The notes under the pieces were generated by a model, which did not search any database, was not told the origin of the DNA, and saw only the letters and a list, made by a program, of their open reading frames with translations. From NCBI RefSeq assembly GCF_000746025.2, contig NZ_CP045798.1, forward strand, positions 1,350,501 to 1,414,500: 64,000 nucleotides of DNA. The letters are read 5' to 3'. Of this stretch, positions 9,796 to 20,828 are shown piece by piece. The position numbers and the translations under genes are program-made. This stretch comes from Thermanaerosceptrum fracticalcis (GTDB lineage: Bacteria > Bacillota > Peptococcia > DRI-13). Every line of letters begins with the position of its first letter. The first letter of the stretch is position 1.

Positions 9796-12450
9796 CTAGC
9801 CATGTTTGATTTTAGCCTGGGCTGCAGCCAGGCGGGCGATGGGCACACGGAAAGGAGAACAGCTTACATAATCCAGGTTCAACAGGTGGCAGAATTCAAT
9901 GGAACTGGGTTCCCCCCCGTGCTCACCGCAGATACCCACCTTGAATCCTGGCTTTTTCTCCCGGCCTCCTTTAACGGCCAACTCCATTAATTTTCCTACA
10001 CCTTCCCGGTCCAGGACAATAAAGGGATTGCTGGTAAGAATCTTTTTCTCCAGGTAATGGTTCATAAACTTCCCTTCGGCGTCATCACGGCTGAAGCCAA
10101 GGGTTGTCTGCGTTAAGTCATTGGTACCGAAGGCAAAAAAGTCAGCGACTTCCGCAATTTCTCCCGCTGTAAGACAAGCCCTGGGCAGTTCAATCATAGT
10201 CCCTACTGTATATTCAAACTTCAGCCCTGTTTCTTTCATAACTTCTTGGGCTACCTCTTCCACATCACGGCGTAAGATAGCCAGCTCGTTCTTGTCAATC
10301 ACCAGGGGTATTTCCACTTCGGGAATGACCTTGAAGCCCTCCCGGGTCAGGCGGACAACAGCCTGGAAAATGGCCCGGGCCTGCATCCGGTAAATCTCGG
10401 GATAGCTAATACCCAGACGGCAGCCCCGGTGACCCAACATGGGGTTAAATTCGTGGAGGGTTCTCGCTTTTCGTAAAATATTCTCCAACTTAGACAACTC
10501 TTCCGGGTCTCCGTTGTTCATTTTAAGCTGGGTTATTTCTACCACCAGTTCCTCTATATTAGGCAGGAACTCATGGAGGGGAGGATCCAGGAGACGGATG
10601 GTGACGGGATAGCCGCTCATTACTTTGAGTATCCCGTAAAAGTCCTCTTCCTGCATGGGTAGGAGCTTTTCTAAAGCTTTTTCCCTTTCGGGGTAAGTTT
10701 CGGCCATAATCATTTCCTGGACGATAGGAATCCGGTCCGGTGCCATAAACATATGCTCCGTACGGCAGAGACCGATGCCTTTAGCCCCAAATTCCCTGGC
10801 CTTGGCGGCATCCTGGGGATTATCGGCATTGGCTCTTACCCCAAGTACGCGTATCTCATCGGCCCAGGTCAGGAGTTTTTGAAATTCCCCGCTCAACTCG
10901 GGGTCTATGAGCTTAACCTCACCCAACATAACGGCGCCCGTACTGCCATCCAGGGAGATAATATCGTGTTCTTTAATGACTATATCATCGACACGGGCTG
11001 TTTTACCTTCGTAATCAATTTTCAGGCTTTCACAGCCACAGACACAGCATTTGCCCATACCCCGGGCTACAACGGCCGCGTGGCTGGTCATGCCGCCGCG
11101 GCTGGTGAGAATACCCTGCGCCATGACAATCCCGTGAATATCATCGGGGGTTGTTTCCGTACGTACCAGTATGACCTTTTTCCCTTCTTTACCCAGGGCT
11201 TCCGCTTTGTCGGCATCAAAGACCACCTGGCCTGACGCTGCCCCGGGGGAAGCGGGGAGCCCTTTGGCAATCACATTTAATTTAGCGCTTGTGTCTATAC
11301 GTCTGTGCAGGAGTTGATCTAACGATGCGGGATCGATCCTGCTTATGGCTTCTTCCCTGGTGATAAGGCCTTCTTCCACCATATCCACAGCAATCTTAAT
11401 GGCGGCATGAGCCGTTCTTTTACCGTTACGGGTCTGGAGCATATATAGTTTACCCCGCTCAATGGTAAATTCAATATCCTGCATATCCCGGTAATGGTTT
11501 TCCAGAAGCCTGCAGATGTTTACAAACTGTTCATAAACCTGGGGCAGGTCTTCCTCTAATTTTTGAATGGGCTGGGGAGTACGGATACCGGCCACTACAT
11601 CCTCACCCTGGGCATTAATCAAGTATTCGCCATAGAGGACCCTCTCACCGTTAGAGGGGTTCCTGGTAAAGGCCACACCCGTACCGGAATCATTACCCAT
11701 ATTGCCAAAGACCATAGATTGAACATTGACCGCCGTGCCTAAATCGGCAGGTATTTTGTTGATGCGGCGGTAAACCTCAGCCCGTGGATTATGCCAGGAA
11801 TTAAAGACGGCACGGACAGCCATTAAAAGCTGGGTCTTGGGGTCACCGGGGAATTCCTGGCCCACCGCCCGTTTTACGATGGTCTTGTATTCTTTAATTA
11901 ATTGGGCCAGGGCTTCAGGTGTTAAATCCTGGTCCTGCTCCACGCCAAGCTCGTGCTTCTTTTTCTCCAAAGCCGTTTCAAACTGGAAGTGTTCTACGCC
12001 CAGGACCACATCGGAAAACATCTGGATGAAACGGCGATAGCAATCCAGGGCAAAACGCCGGTTCTGGGTGGACTGGGCCAATCCTTCCACTGTTTCATCG
12101 TTGAGACCCAAATTGAGAATGGTATCCATCATACCCGGCATGGAGACAACGGCTCCTGACCGTACCGATACAAGCAAGGGGTTTTGAGGATCGCCGAAAA
12201 TTTTTCCTGTCTTTTCTTCTATGGCCTTCAGCTTTTGCCATAAAAGCTCCTCCATACCCTCGGGAAATTCCCGGTTCTTCCGGAAATACTCGTTACATGC
12301 TTCCGTAGTAATGGTCAGGCCGGGCGGTACAGGAAGACCGATGTTGGTCATCTCGGCCAGGTTTGCTCCTTTACCCCCCAGCAGTGACTTCATGCCTGCT
12401 TTACCTTCCTCAAAGAGATAGACATAGACCTTATTTTTCATTTCGATCAC
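9796..12450 (-). CDS. ppdK: Pyruvate, phosphate dikinase
   Basis: 884 residues, full length. The N-terminal ATP-grasp domain starts at the glycine-rich [12 protein letters not shown]. The central phospho-histidine domain shows [19 protein letters not shown], with the catalytic His and the neighbouring regulatory Thr in TSH. The C-terminal PEP/pyruvate barrel contains [12 protein letters not shown]. It interconverts pyruvate+ATP+Pi and PEP+AMP+PPi in the cytosol. It overlaps by 20 bp the gene for its bifunctional kinase/phosphorylase, a direct sign of reversible Thr phosphorylation control. Confidence 0.97.
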   Translation of the reverse strand: MIEMKNKVYVYLFEEGKAGMKSLLGGKGANLAEMTNIGLPVPPGLTITTEACNEYFRKNREFPEGMEELLWQKLKAIEEKTGKIFGDPQNPLLVSVRSGAVVSMPGMMDTILNLGLNDETVEGLAQSTQNRRFALDCYRRFIQMFSDVVLGVEHFQFETALEKKKHELGVEQDQDLTPEALAQLIKEYKTIVKRAVGQEFPGDPKTQLLMAVRAVFNSWHNPRAEVYRRINKIPADLGTAVNVQSMVFGNMGNDSGTGVAFTRNPSNGERVLYGEYLINAQGEDVVAGIRTPQPIQKLEEDLPQVYEQFVNICRLLENHYRDMQDIEFTIERGKLYMLQTRNGKRTAHAAIKIAVDMVEEGLITREEAISRIDPASLDQLLHRRIDTSAKLNVIAKGLPASPGAASGQVVFDADKAEALGKEGKKVILVRTETTPDDIHGIVMAQGILTSRGGMTSHAAVVARGMGKCCVCGCESLKIDYEGKTARVDDIVIKEHDIISLDGSTGAVMLGEVKLIDPELSGEFQKLLTWADEIRVLGVRANADNPQDAAKAREFGAKGIGLCRTEHMFMAPDRIPIVQEMIMAETYPEREKALEKLLPMQEEDFYGILKVMSGYPVTIRLLDPPLHEFLPNIEELVVEITQLKMNNGDPEELSKLENILRKARTLHEFNPMLGHRGCRLGISYPEIYRMQARAIFQAVVRLTREGFKVIPEVEIPLVIDKNELAILRRDVEEVAQEVMKETGLKFEYTVGTMIELPRACLTAGEIAEVADFFAFGTNDLTQTTLGFSRDDAEGKFMNHYLEKKILTSNPFIVLDREGVGKLMELAVKGGREKKPGFKVGICGEHGGEPSSIEFCHLLNLDYVSCSPFRVPIARLAAAQAKIKHG

Positions 12451-13228
12451 CCCGGTAATAGATTTGCAAAATTTTGCTGGCTGTTTCTTCTACGGCTTTA
12501 TTGGATACGTCGATGACAGGGCAGCCCAGTTTTTTCATAATATTTTCCGCATAGTCAAGTTCATGTAAAATTCGTTCCATGCTGGCGTAATCTGCATTGG
12601 AAGCCAGGCCTAAAGCTTTTAGGCGTTCCTGGCGGATGGGGTTAAGAATTTCCGGTTTAATGGTGAGCCCGATCACTTTTCGCGGTGGAAGTTTAAAGAG
12701 TTCCTCCGGGGGGGCTACCTCAGGAACAAGAGGAATGTTTGCGGCTTTCAGCCGCTTATGGGCCAGGTACATGCATAAGGGTGTCTTGGAAGTACGGGAT
12801 ATGCCAATAAGCACAACGTCGGCATACAATACGCCCCGGGGATCCTTACCGTCATCATATTTAACGGCAAACTCAATAGCCTCAACTTTACGGAAATATT
12901 CATCATCTAATTTATGCAATAACCCCGGTTCTAACCGTGGTGTAGTCTTACTAACCTTTCCCAGGGCCTCTAGCATAGGACCTATGACATCGACCACAAT
13001 TAGCCCCTTCTCCTGGGCAATTTCCGCTAGCCGCTGGCGTAAAGCGGGTACCACTAAAGTATAAGCCACCACTGCCTTATATTCACTGGCTTCCGAGAGT
13101 ACCTGTTCTAAATGTTCCTCGTCTGATACGTAAGGAATTCTTCTTATCTCAATTTCCCCGGAATTAAACTGGCTGGCTGCGGCTTTGGCTACAAACTCGG
13201 CTGTTTCACCGATGGAATCTGAAATCAC
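12431..13228 (-). CDS. PPDK regulatory protein (bifunctional kinase/pyrophosphorylase, DUF299)
   Basis: 265 residues. The N-terminus [16 protein letters not shown] and the P-loop-like [15 protein letters not shown] are signatures of the DUF299 family, which phosphorylates PPDK with ADP and reverses it by Pi-dependent phosphorolysis. Genetic context (ppdK immediately downstream, ccpN-like repressor upstream) fits this role exactly. The start shown has no strong upstream alternative. Confidence 0.93.
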   Translation of the reverse strand: MISDSIGETAEFVAKAAASQFNSGEIEIRRIPYVSDEEHLEQVLSEASEYKAVVAYTLVVPALRQRLAEIAQEKGLIVVDVIGPMLEALGKVSKTTPRLEPGLLHKLDDEYFRKVEAIEFAVKYDDGKDPRGVLYADVVLIGISRTSKTPLCMYLAHKRLKAANIPLVPEVAPPEELFKLPPRKVIGLTIKPEILNPIRQERLKALGLASNADYASMERILHELDYAENIMKKLGCPVIDVSNKAVEETASKILQIYYRGDRNEK

Positions 13229-13245
13229 ATAGACGACTGGAATAG

Positions 13246-13914
13246 CTATGGTCTTTCCCCCCTCTGAATTAATTTGTCTGCACCTAATTCGACAAATGCT
13301 TTCGTTATGGTAGTTTTCGTAACTCGGCCGATAACCTCTAATCTTTCACGTCCCTCAACCGTGACTGGACGTACTACAGGGAGGGAATCAATTTCGTGGT
13401 TGATGAGTTTTTGCGCGGCCGCCAACAGAGATTCTTCGGGTGTAGTGCTGATAATGTTGGGCATCCGTGTCATGACTACTGTTATGGGTATCTTATGAAT
13501 ATCCACCTGACCTAATGCTATCTTTAATAAATCCTTGCGTGAGACTACGCCTTCTAAAATCCCACCCTCACTAACGATGTAAATAGTGCCCACGTCCTGA
13601 ACGAACAAGGCTACAATCACATCGTAAACAGACGATTTATCACTTACTACGGCCGGAATCGCCTTAAAATCTTTCACCTTCAGTTTCTTTATTTCCTCCG
13701 AGAGCTTGGAGGAAAGACTCTTACCCGTATAATAATAGCCCACCTTGGGCCGGGCTTCCAGTAAGCCGGATTTGGTGAGGAGAGCCAGGTCAGGGCGCAG
13801 CGTAGCTCTGGTAAGCCCGATGAGATCGGCTATTTCCTCTCCCGTGATGGGCCCCTGGTCCTGTACTATCTTGATGATCAGTTCCTGGCGCTCAGTCAGT
13901 TGAATGGTTATCAC
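13246..13914 (-). CDS. ccpN: CcpN-type HTH/CBS transcriptional repressor
   Basis: 222 residues. The N-terminal winged HTH contains [20 protein letters not shown] and [14 protein letters not shown], followed by [15 protein letters not shown]. Two CBS domains, [14 protein letters not shown] onward and [16 protein letters not shown] onward, make up the ligand-sensing half. Bacillus CcpN represses gluconeogenic genes; here it adjoins ppdK and the PPDK regulator, so control of PEP synthesis by energy state is the likely role. GTG at 13914 ([10 protein letters not shown]) is chosen because it lines up with the family N-terminus. A frame continues upstream to 13938. Confidence 0.87.
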   Translation of the reverse strand: MITIQLTERQELIIKIVQDQGPITGEEIADLIGLTRATLRPDLALLTKSGLLEARPKVGYYYTGKSLSSKLSEEIKKLKVKDFKAIPAVVSDKSSVYDVIVALFVQDVGTIYIVSEGGILEGVVSRKDLLKIALGQVDIHKIPITVVMTRMPNIISTTPEESLLAAAQKLINHEIDSLPVVRPVTVEGRERLEVIGRVTKTTITKAFVELGADKLIQRGERP

Positions 13915-14057
13915 CTCTCTTTCAATTATCAGCCACAATATTTATTTATGTCATACTATTTATCAATGTTACACTTATAATGATATACTATAGGCATAAT
14001 CAAAAATCCTGCTTATGTTATAATTTTTTAGCTAAAAATTAAGTATAAATTGTAAAA

Positions 14058-14078
14058 AAATAGGGGGGCCCCCTATTT
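14058..14078 (-). terminator. Terminator of the serine/threonine dehydratase operon
   Basis: The G-run/C-run hairpin AAATAGGGGGGCCCCCTATTT is followed on the minus strand by T7 and lies 9 bp past the sdaAA stop. It is the likely end of ilvA-sdaAB-sdaAA transcription. Confidence 0.8.
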
Positions 14079-14086
14079 GCTACTGT

Positions 14087-14971
14087 TTACTCTAAACTTA
14101 AAAATTTTTTCGCTAATTTTAACCCGGTAGGAGTCCTGGCTAACCCACCCTGAGCCGTCTCTCTTAATGCTTCGGGCATAGTCCTGCCGATTTCTCCCAT
14201 AGCCCCGATCACCTCATCAGCCGGGATTACACTTACTATACCTGCCAGGGCCATATCAGCCGCTACCAGGGCATTGGCGGCTCCCAGGGCATTTCGTTTG
14301 GCACAGGGTACTTCCACCAGACCTGCCACAGGGTCACAGACCAGGCCCAGGTTATTTTTCATACTGATGGCAACGGCATCCAATACCTGAAAAGGGGTGC
14401 CACCCGCCAGTTCTACGACTGCTGCAGCAGCCATGGCTGCCGCCGAACCGCATTCAGCCTGGCAGCCCCCCTGGGCACCGGAAAGGGAGGCACGCTGGGC
14501 AATGATGAGTCCTATACCCGAAGCCGCAAATAGAGCGTAGATAACAGCCTCATCGGAAAGGTTTAGTTTTTCCTGCAGCATGGTCAATACCCCCGGAATA
14601 ATGCCGCAGGAACCCGCCGTGGGCGCCGCCACAATCTTACCCATGGCAGCATTTAATTCTGCCACAGCCAAGGCTCTGCTCACTGCGTCCAATACGTCCC
14701 CGCTTAAAGACCTGCCTTTCTTGAGGTAAGCCGCTAATTTATGCCCTTCCCCCCCGATCATCCCGCCCCGGGATTTACTGGGGTTGTTAAGCCCTTCCTG
14801 CACGGCCTCCTTCATGACCTGCCAGCTTTTGCTCATTCGTTCATATACTGATCTTTCTTGGCCTTCCGTGTCCTGGACCTCTCCCAGAAAAACCAGGCGA
14901 CCAAGGGAAATCCCCTGCTCCTCTGCGCAGGCAGCCATTTCAGCCAATGAACTCCATTCCATATGTTTCAC
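14087..14971 (-). CDS. sdaAA: L-serine ammonia-lyase, iron-sulfur-dependent, alpha subunit
   Basis: 294 residues. Conserved cysteines for the oxygen-sensitive [4Fe-4S] cluster are present in PTAGSCGIIPG, GGCQAECGSAAAMAA and GLVCDPVAGLVEVPCAKRN. With the beta subunit encoded one base upstream it deaminates L-serine to pyruvate and ammonia. Separate alpha and beta genes are the clostridial arrangement. It is last in the operon ilvA-sdaAB-sdaAA. Confidence 0.94.
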   Translation of the reverse strand: MKHMEWSSLAEMAACAEEQGISLGRLVFLGEVQDTEGQERSVYERMSKSWQVMKEAVQEGLNNPSKSRGGMIGGEGHKLAAYLKKGRSLSGDVLDAVSRALAVAELNAAMGKIVAAPTAGSCGIIPGVLTMLQEKLNLSDEAVIYALFAASGIGLIIAQRASLSGAQGGCQAECGSAAAMAAAAVVELAGGTPFQVLDAVAISMKNNLGLVCDPVAGLVEVPCAKRNALGAANALVAADMALAGIVSVIPADEVIGAMGEIGRTMPEALRETAQGGLARTPTGLKLAKKFLSLE

Positions 14972-15643
14972 CTACACTTTCCCTACTAAACGAACCGAGG
15001 ACATATAAGGTAACTCTTTAATTTCTTCTAAAACTTCCTGGGGAATACTCTGATCTGTTTCAATCATCATGCTGGCCATTTTCCCTTTATTCTTACGGGC
15101 TACCCGCATGAAGGCTATATTAATGCCATGGCGGGAGAGGACCTGGGTCACCTGGGCAATCACACCCGGCACATCCCGGTGGGTAGTGATGATAGTTTCA
15201 AAATTACCATACAGTTCCACAGGAAACCCGTTGATTTCCGTAACCACGATATTACCCCCACCCGTGGAGGACCCTTGCATTTCCAGGCGGTAACCCGTCT
15301 CCCCTTCCAAAAGAAAACGTACGGTATTGGGATGAACATCCCCCAGGTCTGCAGGTTGAAAAGAAAAATCTAAAGAGGCCTCCTTAGCCAGTCGAAAAGA
15401 CTCTTTAATGCGGGTGTCATCTGTCTCCAGGCCCAGTAAACCGGCAATCAGGGCCAGGTCGGTACCATGTCCCCGGTAGGTTTCCCGGAAAGAACCGTGA
15501 AGGAAAATGTCCGTTTTGCGGGGATTTTCCCCTAACAGGTAACGGGCCATTTTACCTAACCTCACAGCGCCGGCAGTGTGGGAACTGGAGGGACCTACCA
15601 TGATGGGACCAATAATATCAAAACAACTCATGTATTTAGCCAT
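14972..15643 (-). CDS. sdaAB: L-serine ammonia-lyase, iron-sulfur-dependent, beta subunit
   Basis: 223 residues. The N-terminal domain begins with SCFDIIGPIMVGPSSSHTAGAVRLG, the typical beta-subunit opening (key elements GPxMxGPSSSHT). The C-terminal ACT domain (ITTHRDVPGVIAQVTQVLSRHGINIAFM region) probably binds an amino-acid effector. The stop is contiguous with the alpha-subunit start, so translation is coupled. Confidence 0.94.
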   Translation of the reverse strand: MAKYMSCFDIIGPIMVGPSSSHTAGAVRLGKMARYLLGENPRKTDIFLHGSFRETYRGHGTDLALIAGLLGLETDDTRIKESFRLAKEASLDFSFQPADLGDVHPNTVRFLLEGETGYRLEMQGSSTGGGNIVVTEINGFPVELYGNFETIITTHRDVPGVIAQVTQVLSRHGINIAFMRVARKNKGKMASMMIETDQSIPQEVLEEIKELPYMSSVRLVGKV

Positions 15644-15655
15644 CTTTATCTCTCC

Positions 15656-16867
15656 TTACAAACTTACCAATTCTACTTTAAAACCCCTGTGTTCCAGGGC
15701 CTGGACAATCCTTTCCCCATGCTCTTTGCTCTGGGTCTCAATGACTGCCTCCACGATGGCCTGATCCAGAGGGAGGCGGGTCCGGGTCCGGTCATGATTA
15801 ATGGAAATGACATTACCCCGTTCTTGAGCAATGACGTGCAGGAAGGCCTGGAGGGAGCCTGGCTTATCAATCATGGCTGTAGACAGGCGGATATGGCGCC
15901 CTGCTTTCACCAAACCTTTTTCAATAATCCGGGAAATAAAGTTCACATCAATATTACCTCCGCTGACCACAACCGCCACATTTTTGCCGGCCACAGGGTA
16001 TTTATGATATAAAACCGAAGCCAGGGCTACAGCACCGGCACCTTCCACCACAAGTTTCGCTCTTTCCAGGAGGAGTAAAATGGTGCTGGCAATTTCTTCG
16101 TCGTCTACGGTAACAATATCGTCTACATATTGTTGAATGAGGTCAAAGGTAAGATTACCGGGACATTTGACGGCAATGCCATCGGCAATGGTACTGGCTG
16201 AGGTCAGGTTGCAAATTTTCCCGGCCTCCCGGGATGCTTTCATACAGGCAGCGCCTTCCGCCTCTACACCGATCACTTTTACCTGAGGTTTCCGGGACTT
16301 AATGGCAAGGGCCACACCGCTGGCTAATCCTCCGCCCCCGATGGGTACAAAGACCATATCCAATTCCGGAAGCTGGTCCAGTATCTCCAGGCCGATGGTG
16401 CCCTGGCCGGCAATCACATGAGGATCATCAAAGGCATGGATAAAGGTTGCCTCCGTGCTTCTCTGGATTTCTTTCGCTTTCTGGTAAGCATCATCATAAA
16501 CCTGGCCATGGAGGACAACCCGGGCTCCGTAATCACGGGTAGCCATTACTTTACTGAGAGGAGCACCTTCAGGCATGACAATGACCGAGGGGATACCGGC
16601 CTTGGCCGCGGCCATGGCTACACCCTGGGCATGATTCCCGGCCGAGGCCGCAATTACTCCCCTCTGGGCTTCTTTTTCTGACAGCTGGGCCACCTTGTTA
16701 TAGGCGCCGCGGATTTTAAAGGAGCCCGTCTTTTGCAGGTTTTCTGTTTTTAAATAGACTTTTGCCCCTGCCATGTTGCTGAAGGTAGTGGATAAATCCA
16801 GGTTCGTCAGATGCGTGATGCCTTTAAGATTATCCCTGGCCTCAATTATATCCTTGAGGTCTATCAC
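15656..16867 (-). CDS. ilvA: Threonine ammonia-lyase with ACT domain
   Basis: 403 residues, the short (biodegradative/IlvA-short) form. The PLP-binding Lys is in GSFKIRGAYNKV, and the phosphate-binding glycine loop is in GGGGLASGVALA. A single C-terminal ACT domain (IDKPGSLQAFLHVIAQERGN region) follows. It converts threonine to 2-oxobutyrate, and often also serine to pyruvate. Clustering with sdaAB-sdaAA 12 bp downstream points to amino-acid catabolism rather than dedicated isoleucine synthesis; this is inference. Confidence 0.9.
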   Translation of the reverse strand: MIDLKDIIEARDNLKGITHLTNLDLSTTFSNMAGAKVYLKTENLQKTGSFKIRGAYNKVAQLSEKEAQRGVIAASAGNHAQGVAMAAAKAGIPSVIVMPEGAPLSKVMATRDYGARVVLHGQVYDDAYQKAKEIQRSTEATFIHAFDDPHVIAGQGTIGLEILDQLPELDMVFVPIGGGGLASGVALAIKSRKPQVKVIGVEAEGAACMKASREAGKICNLTSASTIADGIAVKCPGNLTFDLIQQYVDDIVTVDDEEIASTILLLLERAKLVVEGAGAVALASVLYHKYPVAGKNVAVVVSGGNIDVNFISRIIEKGLVKAGRHIRLSTAMIDKPGSLQAFLHVIAQERGNVISINHDRTRTRLPLDQAIVEAVIETQSKEHGERIVQALEHRGFKVELVSL

Positions 16868-16982
16868 ATTCCTTCCCCCTCTACCGTTATCTACCTAACA
16901 TCGTAATTTCCGGCCGTCTATTTGTCAAATTACCCTTAGTATTAATCAACTGGTTTTTAGAAATGCATTTTTTTCAGGATAG

Positions 16983-17008
16983 AAAAAGCCTTATCTTCAC
17001 GATAAGGC
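16983..17008 (-). terminator. Terminator of the MaoC-like gene
   Basis: 8-bp arms GCCTTATC/GATAAGGC with a 5-nt loop are followed by T5 on the minus strand, 11 bp after the stop codon. Confidence 0.8.
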
Positions 17009-17019
17009 CTTCCCAGCAC

Positions 17020-17439
17020 TTACTTATCAAAATAAACCATACCCGTTCCTTCTATGACAATTTTCCCGTCCTGGTTTTCACACCAGGTGGCTAACTTCAC
17101 CCGGTGCTTTTCTTCATTAAGTTCTATGATTTCTGCCCAGGCTGTAATAACATCATCGATAAAAACAGGAGCTCTAAATTTTAATTCCTGGGACATATAC
17201 AGATTACCGGGTCCAGGCAGTTTGGTTCCTAAAACAGCGGAAATTAACCCGGCGCTAAGCATACCGTGGGCGATATTTTTGCCAAACATGGTATCCTTAG
17301 CGTATTCCTCGTCAACATGGACGGGATTATAATCGTCCGTAATTTCCGCAAATTTTCCAATTAATTCTTTGGTGATTTTTTTTGTCATGCTTTCCTTCAT
17401 CCCAATTTTTAATTCACTAAATGTTCTTTGTTTATACAT
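17020..17439 (-). CDS. MaoC-like (R)-specific enoyl-CoA hydratase-family protein
   Basis: 139 residues, single hot-dog fold. The hydratase motif is visible as FAEITDDYNPVHVDEEYA (Asp and His catalytic pair), followed by FGKNIAHGMLSAGL. PhaJ-type hydratases or (R)-hydroxyacyl dehydratases share this signature. The substrate cannot be inferred. It is flanked by terminators on both sides, so it is monocistronic. Confidence 0.8.
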   Translation of the reverse strand: MYKQRTFSELKIGMKESMTKKITKELIGKFAEITDDYNPVHVDEEYAKDTMFGKNIAHGMLSAGLISAVLGTKLPGPGNLYMSQELKFRAPVFIDDVITAWAEIIELNEEKHRVKLATWCENQDGKIVIEGTGMVYFDK

Positions 17440-17623
17440 GTTCTACTCCTCCCGTTTCTATTGTTAGGGCAATCTCCTCTTTCTTAATACTACTTTGGCA
17501 TTTTCTTCCCTGTCAATGTGACAGGCCAAACGTCTCGCTCAATGAAACAATACCACTATGCGGCCGACTCCCGAATATAGAGATACTTTTAAGTGTATGA
17601 GATTATACATAACGGTACAAATA

Positions 17624-17648
17624 TAAAGACAGGCTTTTTAGCCTGCCT
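17624..17648 (-). terminator. Terminator of glyS
   Basis: Stem GGCAGGC/GCCTGTC with a short AAAAA-containing loop followed by TTTAT on the minus strand, directly after the glyS stop. Confidence 0.75.
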
Positions 17649-17652
17649 TATT

Positions 17653-19728
17653 CTAAATCACTATCTTACTTAAATCACCCACGATCCGGGTAAGCTCCAC
17701 AATCCGCAATAATAACCCCAGGCGGTTTTCGCGTACTTTTTCGTCCTCCACCATCACCATCAGCTCTGTAAAGAACCTGTTGATGGGCTGGGCCAGCCGG
17801 GAAAGCTCCTTGATAATCTCAACATAATTCTTTTCCTCTGCCAAAACCTTTACCTTGCTTTCCCCTTCCTTTAAGGCCCCGTATAAGGCTTTTTCAGCAT
17901 CTTCGGTCAGGTATTCAGGGGTAATCTCCGCCCGGTCAACTTTTTTGGCCAGGTTGTAGGCCCTGGTGAAGGAAGTCAACAAGGCCTGGAATTCAGCATT
18001 GCCCTTCATTTCCGTGAGAGCCTGGGCCCGGGCCGCTGTTACGGTCACATAATTGTAATCGATGCCCAGCACAGCGTCAATGACGTCGTAACGATGCCCC
18101 TCATCACTGAGAATGTTTTTAATCCGGGGCTGGAAGAATTCCTTGATTTTTTTCTGTGTGGCCTCGCCTAATTTCTCCGCAGGTAAAACATTTTTATAAT
18201 TAGCCAGGGCTGCAGCAATAAGCTGATCCAGGGCCGCCTCGTATTTATGCCCCAAAAGAATCAGGCAGATGCCCATAGCCTGCCGTCTCAAAGCGTAGGG
18301 GTCCTGGGAGCCTGTAGGCTCGATGCCAATGGCAAAACAGCCGGCAATAGTGTCCATCTTGTCGGCGATACTGACCAGGGCCCCTTCAGCGCTGGCCGGG
18401 ATGGCGTCACCTGCAAAACGGGGCTGGTAGTGTTCCAGGATAGCCTGAGCCACCTGGGGCAGTTCCCCGGAAAGCAGGGCGTAATAACGACCCATGATCC
18501 CCTGCAATTCAGGAAATTCATAAACCATGTTGGTGACCAAATCCGCCTTGGCCAGTTCGGCAGCTCTTAAGGCATTGGCCTGGATATTGTCACCCAGTTG
18601 TAACACCTGGGCCAGCTTCTCGACATTTTTCTTAATCCTGGTGATCTTTTGGGCCACTGTTCCCAGGCTCTCCTGAAAGACGATTTTCTCCAGGCGGGGG
18701 AGGTACTCCTCCAGTTTGATTTTCTGGTCCTCTTCCCAGAAAAAGCGGGCATCGGCCAGGCGTGCTTTCAGGACCTTTTCGTTTCCGGCCCGTACAATAT
18801 CCAGGTATTCTGCATTACCATTACGTACCGTGATAAAGCGGTTTAAAAGTTTCCCTTCTTTGTCCCGGACGGGGAAGTAGCGTTGATGTTCACGCATGGG
18901 CGTGATCACGACTTCCTCAGGAATAGCCAGGTAGCTTTCTGCAAAATTTCCCATTAAAGCTGTAGGCCACTCCAAAAGGTAAGTGACTTCCTCCAGCAGT
19001 TCCTCGTCTTCCGTAACGACCCCTTCTACTGTTTGGGCCAGTTCCTGGATCTGCCGCCAGCATTCTGCTCTTCTCACATCCTGATCCACCAGTACAAAAT
19101 TTTCCTTTAATTGTTCCACATACGTGCCAGGATTCTTAATAGCGAATTCAGGCTGTCCCAGGAAGCGGTGGCCTTTAGTCATCCTGTTGGCCTTAAGTCC
19201 CTCTAATTCAAAGGGAATTATTTGCTCATCTAAAAGTGAGACCAGCCAGCGGATGGGACGGGCAAAACGCATTTCCTTATTGCCCCAGCGCATAGGCTTG
19301 GGGAAATTGAGAGAAGTAATCAACTGCGGGACAATCTCCGGTAAAACTTGGGCCGTAGGCTTCCCTTTAACCTCACGCAAAGCAAAGAGATACTCCCCGT
19401 TTCCTGTTTCCTTAATAATTAAGCTTTCTACCGGAACACCCTGGGCACGGGCAAACCCTTCGGCCGCCTTGGTAAATTTGCCTTCAGGGTCAATAGCTGC
19501 TTTCTTGGCCGGCCCCCTAACTTCTTCCTTAAGGTCTTCTTCTTTTTCCGCCAGTCCTTCAATAATCAGGGTCAGGCGCCGGGGTGTACCCATAACCCTG
19601 ATCTTTTCATATTTGAGGCGACATTCCTCTAATTTCTTCTCCGCATTTTCCCGTAACTGATTTAAAGTTCCGGGCATAAATTTTGCCGGAATTTCCTCAG
19701 TGCCGATCTCTAATAAGTAATTAGCCAT
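17653..19728 (-). CDS. glyS: Glycyl-tRNA synthetase beta subunit
   Basis: 691 residues starting MANYLLEIGTEEIPAKFM, the invariant beginning of GlyS. The frame is open for another 69 codons upstream but that part lies inside glyQ. The C-terminal DALR-like tRNA-binding region contains VMVEDEKVRENRLGLL. With GlyQ it forms the bacterial alpha2beta2 enzyme. It begins 2 bp after glyQ and is controlled by the T-box in front of glyQ. Confidence 0.96.
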   Translation of the reverse strand: MANYLLEIGTEEIPAKFMPGTLNQLRENAEKKLEECRLKYEKIRVMGTPRRLTLIIEGLAEKEEDLKEEVRGPAKKAAIDPEGKFTKAAEGFARAQGVPVESLIIKETGNGEYLFALREVKGKPTAQVLPEIVPQLITSLNFPKPMRWGNKEMRFARPIRWLVSLLDEQIIPFELEGLKANRMTKGHRFLGQPEFAIKNPGTYVEQLKENFVLVDQDVRRAECWRQIQELAQTVEGVVTEDEELLEEVTYLLEWPTALMGNFAESYLAIPEEVVITPMREHQRYFPVRDKEGKLLNRFITVRNGNAEYLDIVRAGNEKVLKARLADARFFWEEDQKIKLEEYLPRLEKIVFQESLGTVAQKITRIKKNVEKLAQVLQLGDNIQANALRAAELAKADLVTNMVYEFPELQGIMGRYYALLSGELPQVAQAILEHYQPRFAGDAIPASAEGALVSIADKMDTIAGCFAIGIEPTGSQDPYALRRQAMGICLILLGHKYEAALDQLIAAALANYKNVLPAEKLGEATQKKIKEFFQPRIKNILSDEGHRYDVIDAVLGIDYNYVTVTAARAQALTEMKGNAEFQALLTSFTRAYNLAKKVDRAEITPEYLTEDAEKALYGALKEGESKVKVLAEEKNYVEIIKELSRLAQPINRFFTELMVMVEDEKVRENRLGLLLRIVELTRIVGDLSKIVI

Positions 19729-19730
19729 TC

Positions 19731-20648
19731 TTATGCCTCCTTCTCCGGTGGGGTAAGACCAAGCCGCGCTCTCTCCATGGCGTTTTTCAGCAGGGGATAA
19801 CCCAGAGATTCCCGCTGTTTCACATAGGCCTGGGCACAAATACGAGCCATATTTCTCACCCGGGCGATGAATCCTGTACGTTCTGTGACACTGATGGCTC
19901 CCCTGGCATCTAAAAGGTTGAAGGTATGGGAGCATTTTAAGACATAGTCATAGGCTGGCTGTACCAGGCCTTTTTCAATAACCCTCAATGCTTCTTTTTC
20001 ATAGGCCTCAAAAAGATTAAACAGCATGGCCACATCTGCAACTTCAAAATTGTAGTGGGAATAATCAACTTCTCCCTGGTGATGCACATCACCGTAAGTA
20101 ATACCATTCACCCATTCAATGTCAAAGACACTCTCTTTTTCCTGGATGAACATGGCCAGACGTTCGATACCGTAGGTGATTTCCGCGGAAACAGGCTTAC
20201 AGTCGATACCGCCGCACTGCTGAAAGTAAGTGAACTGGGTAACCTCCATGCCGTCCAACCAGACCTCCCAGCCTAACCCCCAGGCGCCCAGGGTAGGAGA
20301 TTCCCAGTTGTCCTCCACAAAACGAATATCATGCTGTTCGGGAATAATTCCGATGGAACGCAGGCTCTCCAGGTAGAGTTCCAGGACATCATCGGGAGAG
20401 GGCTTTAAAATCACCTGGTACTGGTAATAATGCTGTAAACGGTTGGGGTTTTCCCCGTAGCGTCCGTCCGTAGGACGGCGGGACGGTTCCACATAAGCCA
20501 CATTCCAGGGTTCAGGACCCAGGGCTCGGAGAAAAGTAGCGGGATTCATGGTACCTGCTCCCTTTTCCAAATCATAGGGCTGCTGGATAATACAGCCCTT
20601 TTCACCCCAGAACTTATTCAAGGCTAAAATAATTTCCTGAAAGTTCAT
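19731..20648 (-). CDS. glyQ: Glycyl-tRNA synthetase alpha subunit
   Basis: 305 residues. The class II catalytic subunit starts [18 protein letters not shown]. Motif 2-like [19 protein letters not shown] and the glycine/adenylate pocket [18 protein letters not shown] are present. It charges tRNA-Gly together with GlyS. A T-box leader lies upstream, and unusually about 170 bp of repeat-like sequence separates the T-box terminator from the start codon. Confidence 0.97.
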   Translation of the reverse strand: MNFQEIILALNKFWGEKGCIIQQPYDLEKGAGTMNPATFLRALGPEPWNVAYVEPSRRPTDGRYGENPNRLQHYYQYQVILKPSPDDVLELYLESLRSIGIIPEQHDIRFVEDNWESPTLGAWGLGWEVWLDGMEVTQFTYFQQCGGIDCKPVSAEITYGIERLAMFIQEKESVFDIEWVNGITYGDVHHQGEVDYSHYNFEVADVAMLFNLFEAYEKEALRVIEKGLVQPAYDYVLKCSHTFNLLDARGAISVTERTGFIARVRNMARICAQAYVKQRESLGYPLLKNAMERARLGLTPPEKEA

Positions 20649-20668
20649 CTCTTTGGCACATCCTTCCT

Positions 20669-20828
20669 TTAGTTGGTAGTTGTTAGTTGGTAGTGACTGA
20701 CGCTCCCCGTTTCCCGATTCCCGATACCCGAATTAGCAGTATATTTTCGGGTAGCTGGTAGCGGGTGGCGGGCAGCGATTAAGTTAGTTAGAAATCGGAT
20801 ATCGGACATCGGAAGGCGGAAGTCGTAA
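20669..20828. repeat. Dispersed low-complexity repeat block between T-box and glyQ
   Basis: The block combines two recurring motifs. A TAGTTGGTAGTTG-type run (about 20673-20694) and a GGATATCGGACATCGGA-type run (about 20800-20826) are joined by CCCGATTCCCGATACCCG. The same motifs recur near 21095-21130, 22690-22735 and 59985-60063. Confidence 0.6.
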